Shown here: positions 61,301-64,000 of the stretch, piece after piece
Numbering within the stretch: the stretch's first letter is position 1
Layout of the letters: each line of letters starts with the position of its first letter
Origin: Methylocystis sp. ATCC 49242
GTDB taxonomy: Bacteria > Pseudomonadota > Alphaproteobacteria > Rhizobiales > Beijerinckiaceae
NCBI RefSeq assembly: GCF_000188155.2
Contig: NZ_KE124774.1
Location: forward strand, 1,742,356-1,806,355
DNA: 64,000 bases
Direction: 5' to 3'
Notes under the pieces: model-generated
Databases searched by the model: none
The model's input: the letters and a program-made list of their open reading frames with translations, nothing else
Told to the model about the DNA's origin: nothing
Made by a program: the position numbers and the translations under genes

Positions 61301-64000
61301 CTCGAGCGCAAGGTGACGAGCGCGAAGGACGCGCAGAAAATCGAACTGGAGGCGAAGGAGGCCGGCGTCTATGACGTGCAGCTCGAAGCCTTTGACAGGC
61401 TGAAACGCCGACAGCAGGTGAGCGTCGATTTCTTCGTCGGCGGCGAGACGCCCGTGACTTTCGCGCGCCCGCCGGCTTCCTCCGCGACGGTCACGACCGA
61501 CAAGGAAAAATATGCGCCCGGCGAAACGGCGACGCTGATCATTCAGTCGCCATTCCAGAACGCGCGCGCGCTGGCGATCGTCGAGCAGCCGGGCGGCGTC
61601 TATGATTACAGTTTCGTGGACATAGCCAACGGCTTCGGCCGCTATGCGCTGCCGGTGAAGAAGGAGCAGACGCCCAAACTCGCGGTCCATTTCCTCATCA
61701 TGCGCGGAAGGCTGAAGGACAGCGCGCCGCAAGCCGCCGCGAATTTCGATCAGGGCAAGCCCGTCACAATCGCGGCGACGAAATGGATCGAGGTGACGCC
61801 GGTCAAGAATATCGTCAATGTGAAGCTCGAACACCCCGGCAAGGCGCGTCCGGGACAGGAAGTTGAAGTCACGCTGCGCCTCTCCGACGATGCCGGCAAG
61901 CCGGTCGCAGGCGAAGCGACGTTCTGGATGGTCGATCAGGCGGTGCTGTCGCTCGCCAAGGAGCGACCGCTCGATCCGCTGCCCGACTTCATCGTCGCGC
62001 GCGAGACAAAAATGGCGGCGCGCGATACGCGCAACATGGCCTTCGGCGTCATTCCGCTCGAAGAAATCGCCGGCGGCGACGGCGGCGAGTTGCAGGAATG
62101 GGGCGCGGAGAACAATATTTCCGTCCGCAAGAATTTCACGCCCGTTCCGATCTATCTGCCGAGTGTGAAAGTCGGTCCCGACGGCGTCGCTAAAATAAAG
62201 GTGTCGCTGCCGGACACGCTCACCGTCTTCAAGCTGCGCGCGAAGGCCGTGAGCGGGCCGGACCGTTTCGGCGCCGCGGGCGGCGAGATGCTGATCCGTC
62301 AGGAACTCGTGGCGCAGCCGGCGTTGCCGCGCTTCGTGCGGCCGGGCGACAGTTTCGACATCGGCCTCGTCGCGCGCGTCGTCGAAGGGCCCGGCGACGC
62401 CGGCAAGGCGGCGATCGCAGCGCCCGAGCTGAAACTGACGGGGGAAACGAGCCGCAAAATTGAATGGACGCAGAACAGGCCCGTGCGCGTCGATCTGCGC
62501 GCCGACGTTCCGGCGTCGGCGAAAGACAGCACGAAACTGTCCTTCCGCATCGATCGCGACGCGGACCGCGCGAGGGACGCCGTCGAAATCGACCTGCCGG
62601 TCAAGCCCGATCGCGAACCGACGCGCAAATATGAAATCGTCGAAATCGCGCCCGGCGAAACCAGGACGCTTGCCTCCGCAGGCGAAACAGCGCGCGCAAA
62701 AACATTCTCACGAGAGGTTATCGTTGCGGCGGACCCCGCATTGGTGAAGCTCGTCGCGGGGCTCAACGCTCTCGTCGAATACCCCTATGGCTGCACGGAG
62801 CAGCGCCTGTCGGTCGCGCGCGCGGGCCTTGCGCTGAAGAGCTTTTCCCCGATCCTCGCGGCTGCGGGGCTGGAAGATCGCGTGTCGGGAATTGTGAAAT
62901 CGACGGCGCAGCAGATCGAGCAATCCATCGATGGCGACGGGCTGGTCGCCTTCTGGCCGCGCGCGCAGGGCAATGTCTCGCTGACCGCATGGGCGTATGC
63001 GTTTCTCGCGCAGGCGCAGCGCTCGGGCGAGACGATCGACAAGACGCTGACCGACCGGCTTGCGAATATTCTCCAACTATCGCTGCGCTCCGACTATCCG
63101 CGCCTGCTTGGCGGCGAGGAAATGCGCGAGCGCGTCGCCGCCTTATCGGCGCTTGCGGAGGGCGGCAAGCTCGACGAATCCTACGTCTCGGAATTTGCCC
63201 GGCGCGCGGATTTCCTGCCCAATGAAAGCGTCGCGGAAATGGTCGGCGCCGCCGCACGTCTGCCCAATGTCGACCAGCGAATTGTCGCCTCGCTCATCGA
63301 GACGATGTGGAGTCGCGTGAAATTCGCGAGCCGCAGAGGCGCGCAGGTCTATGCGGGACAGGCGGCGGAGAGCGCCTCGCCGGTCATTCTGCCGTCCGAG
63401 ACGCGCAGCCTCGCGGAGATGCTGCGCGCCGCCGCGCTCGCCGCGCCTTCCGATCCCCGTGCGCCCGTGTTGCGCGAGGCGCTGCTGCGCCTTGGAGAAG
63501 GCGACGGCTGGGGCGCGACCAACGCCAACGCCGCGGCGATCGAAGCCTTGGCGGAAGGCTGGCGGCGTCCCGTCGCGCCGATCGGCGTCGCTTTCAGGCT
63601 CGGCGAAGCGGAGGCGCAAATCGTCACCATCGACGCCAATAATCCTGTCGCGCGTCACCTGAGCGAAGACGACGCGCCGCTGTCGATCTCCAACAACTCC
63701 AATGCGCCGCTGATCGCGCTCATCGAGACGCGTTATGTTCCCGCCGAGGCGGGCGCCGACGCGCAGGCCGCGAGCGAGGGCTTCGCGATCACGCGCCAGA
63801 GCTGGCGCGTCAAGAGCGGCGCGGCGCCGGAGAAGCTGGAGCCGACCGGCGGCGTGCTGCGCGTGACGCAGGGAGACGTCGTCGAGGAGACGGCGGAGGT
63901 CGTCAATCCCGAAGACCGCACCTATGTCGCGATATCGCTGCCGCTCGCCGCGGGTTACGAACCGCTCAATCCAAACATTGCGACCGCGCCGGCCGAGGCG
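58394..64000 (+). CDS. Alpha-2-macroglobulin family protein (partial, runs off window)
   Basis: At least 1,869 residues, open at the window end. Bacterial alpha-2-macroglobulins trap proteases in the periplasm by a covalent thioester. A signal peptide (MKKSFLLLFCAALSFAQPVR, cleavage after VRA) lacks a lipobox, so the protein is soluble rather than a lipoprotein like E. coli YfhM. MG-type beta domains follow (SERPIYRPEEPAHIKGF near 647; FWMVDQAVLSL near 1180), then the thioester motif YPYGCTEQ with Cys1467. An acidic linker lies near 729-755. The start is ATG 58394 with AAAGGCG upstream; ATG 58373, overlapping the previous stop, is possible. Confidence 0.88.
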   Translation, partial: MKKSFLLLFCAALSFAQPVRAEPPPVFDRAQRADGARVTPDRFLRSYDPLTIFFPADTGPKAVGAEDTPGKYVAVAPQPAGEWRWIGPRALQFRPAEAWKPLARLSVKLGAAETKLVALLPTPKSTNPAADAEPTPELTQISLTFSEPVDVAALKRLMTVELRPSPGVSPQGGQMLSASAFDIRPLERAERSSEQTYVLRFREPISDGRVAILRLKLSDEPGLDDENYELRVRTAPPFAVTETTCGHGWSDDKLAGVLRCQSNGDSPPAPESGEEEGGDVATNYTPTNKRRLTLTFTTQPEALDILRAREALRVTPPVDDLAVEVDRQHLKVSAKFLTDTVYELSIAPGAMRDNRGRPLASAFSQRFAFTRDTPALQWDAGYGVVERLGPQLLPLRGRGYDRADIRIHAIDPLSRDFWPFPEHGVETVDSEAPPLPGNEPKRWSESANIEADAIRERVKFLGSPAVSRLVELPIRRNGIDAKFGLDLKEDFARVAGREQPGTYLVGLRTVDEDKRKWLRVQVTDLSLSAIEEPTRVRFAVTSLATAQPVSGAQIRIEGVKDDKFVTLANGTTDSSGFFSWSPGKRGDGELRRVVVSKGLDTLVIDPDSAPSEYSKEIWSKPEAQWLSWTSDADAPRAEKPRTLCHVFSERPIYRPEEPAHIKGFVRSYRGGALTLTKTGGTLVVTGPGNQEWRIPVKLDAAGSFYHKFDAQTPATGDYAVKFEPDAPAKKAKAETASDSEETSETESADAGQELSCGQFSFKKEAYRLPTFEVVLNAPQTVALDGTFDVDLLARYFAGGLAAERPVKWRAAQFPHVFTPPRREGFLFSTDARFSGEGKFKSTAILERDQRTDAGGAARMTFDTTIEPTAQPRRYSIEATVTGDDGIEVRNVQNVIALPPFVLGVKTPRYVERPGAVTPEIIAVDGKGDAIAGLDMTLRLIRRNWISTLQASDFAQGAAKYVTQVQDETILERKVTSAKDAQKIELEAKEAGVYDVQLEAFDRLKRRQQVSVDFFVGGETPVTFARPPASSATVTTDKEKYAPGETATLIIQSPFQNARALAIVEQPGGVYDYSFVDIANGFGRYALPVKKEQTPKLAVHFLIMRGRLKDSAPQAAANFDQGKPVTIAATKWIEVTPVKNIVNVKLEHPGKARPGQEVEVTLRLSDDAGKPVAGEATFWMVDQAVLSLAKERPLDPLPDFIVARETKMAARDTRNMAFGVIPLEEIAGGDGGELQEWGAENNISVRKNFTPVPIYLPSVKVGPDGVAKIKVSLPDTLTVFKLRAKAVSGPDRFGAAGGEMLIRQELVAQPALPRFVRPGDSFDIGLVARVVEGPGDAGKAAIAAPELKLTGETSRKIEWTQNRPVRVDLRADVPASAKDSTKLSFRIDRDADRARDAVEIDLPVKPDREPTRKYEIVEIAPGETRTLASAGETARAKTFSREVIVAADPALVKLVAGLNALVEYPYGCTEQRLSVARAGLALKSFSPILAAAGLEDRVSGIVKSTAQQIEQSIDGDGLVAFWPRAQGNVSLTAWAYAFLAQAQRSGETIDKTLTDRLANILQLSLRSDYPRLLGGEEMRERVAALSALAEGGKLDESYVSEFARRADFLPNESVAEMVGAAARLPNVDQRIVASLIETMWSRVKFASRRGAQVYAGQAAESASPVILPSETRSLAEMLRAAALAAPSDPRAPVLREALLRLGEGDGWGATNANAAAIEALAEGWRRPVAPIGVAFRLGEAEAQIVTIDANNPVARHLSEDDAPLSISNNSNAPLIALIETRYVPAEAGADAQAASEGFAITRQSWRVKSGAAPEKLEPTGGVLRVTQGDVVEETAEVVNPEDRTYVAISLPLAAGYEPLNPNIATAPAEA

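Noticed and set aside
1-64000. CRISPR array, prophage or toxin-antitoxin locus
   Set aside because: No regular direct repeats with spacers, no phage structural genes and no recognised toxin-antitoxin pair were seen.

Overview
The window is GC-rich and gene-dense, and reads as the chromosome of an alphaproteobacterial (Hyphomicrobiales-type) methylotroph, plausibly a Methylocystis/Methylosinus relative. The strongest evidence is a formaldehyde-activating enzyme (fae), a methylene-tetrahydromethanopterin dehydrogenase (mtdB), and a set of archaeal-type tetrahydromethanopterin (H4MPT)/methanofuran biosynthesis genes. The housekeeping synteny (trpA-accD-folC, pdxJ-acpS-lepB-rnc-era-recO-parC, rsh-rpoZ, smpB-dapA) is also alphaproteobacterial. 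No methane monooxygenase or methanol dehydrogenase gene is present here, so methanotrophy itself is not shown. No CRISPR array, prophage or intact insertion sequence was seen.

Layout. 0-8 kb: a small secreted protein, a trypsin-like protease, a SAM methyltransferase, RsmB, an SDHAF4-like assembly factor, a dienelactone-hydrolase-family enzyme and the Kup potassium transporter. 8.1-11.2 kb: trpA-accD-folC, without trpB. 11.2-18.3 kb: the C1-cofactor module. Five forward genes (an MfnB-FolB fusion, an MfnE-like kinase, an archaeal-type flavoprotein, a dihydropteroate-synthase-like protein and a DUF447 protein) converge on three reverse genes (MfnF-like, fae, mtdB). The first group builds the methanofuran and methanopterin carriers; Fae and MtdB use H4MPT to oxidise formaldehyde. 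mch and fhc are not in the window. 18.7-31.8 kb: rpmB, a histidine phosphatase, thrS, a very His-rich secreted peptide, tRNA-Arg, an alpha/beta hydrolase, cysE, a membrane-anchored periplasmic protein, parC, recO, era, rnc, lepB and acpS. 31.9-42.3 kb: pdxJ, a secreted protein, rsh, rpoZ, a NYN-domain protein, smpB, dapA, a lytic transglycosylase and an AraC-type regulator, followed by about 0.8 kb with no convincing gene.

43.1-52.3 kb holds a complete cbb3 oxidase locus on the reverse strand: ccoNOQP (structural genes), ccoGHIS (assembly and copper handling), and last a CcoA-type MFS copper transporter carrying MxxxM and HxxxM motifs. A perfect FNR/FixK palindrome, with a weaker second one, lies upstream of ccoN, which fits low-oxygen induction. 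The locus therefore appears to carry both copper import (CcoA-like) and copper export to the oxidase (CcoI).

53.2-64 kb: a giant (about 1,700 residue) uncharacterised exported protein built of repeated beta-rich units is followed 17 nt later by an alpha-2-macroglobulin-family protein that has a CxEQ thioester motif and runs off the window end. This pair, the MfnB-FolB fusion and the copper importer inside the cbb3 locus are the observations most worth following up.
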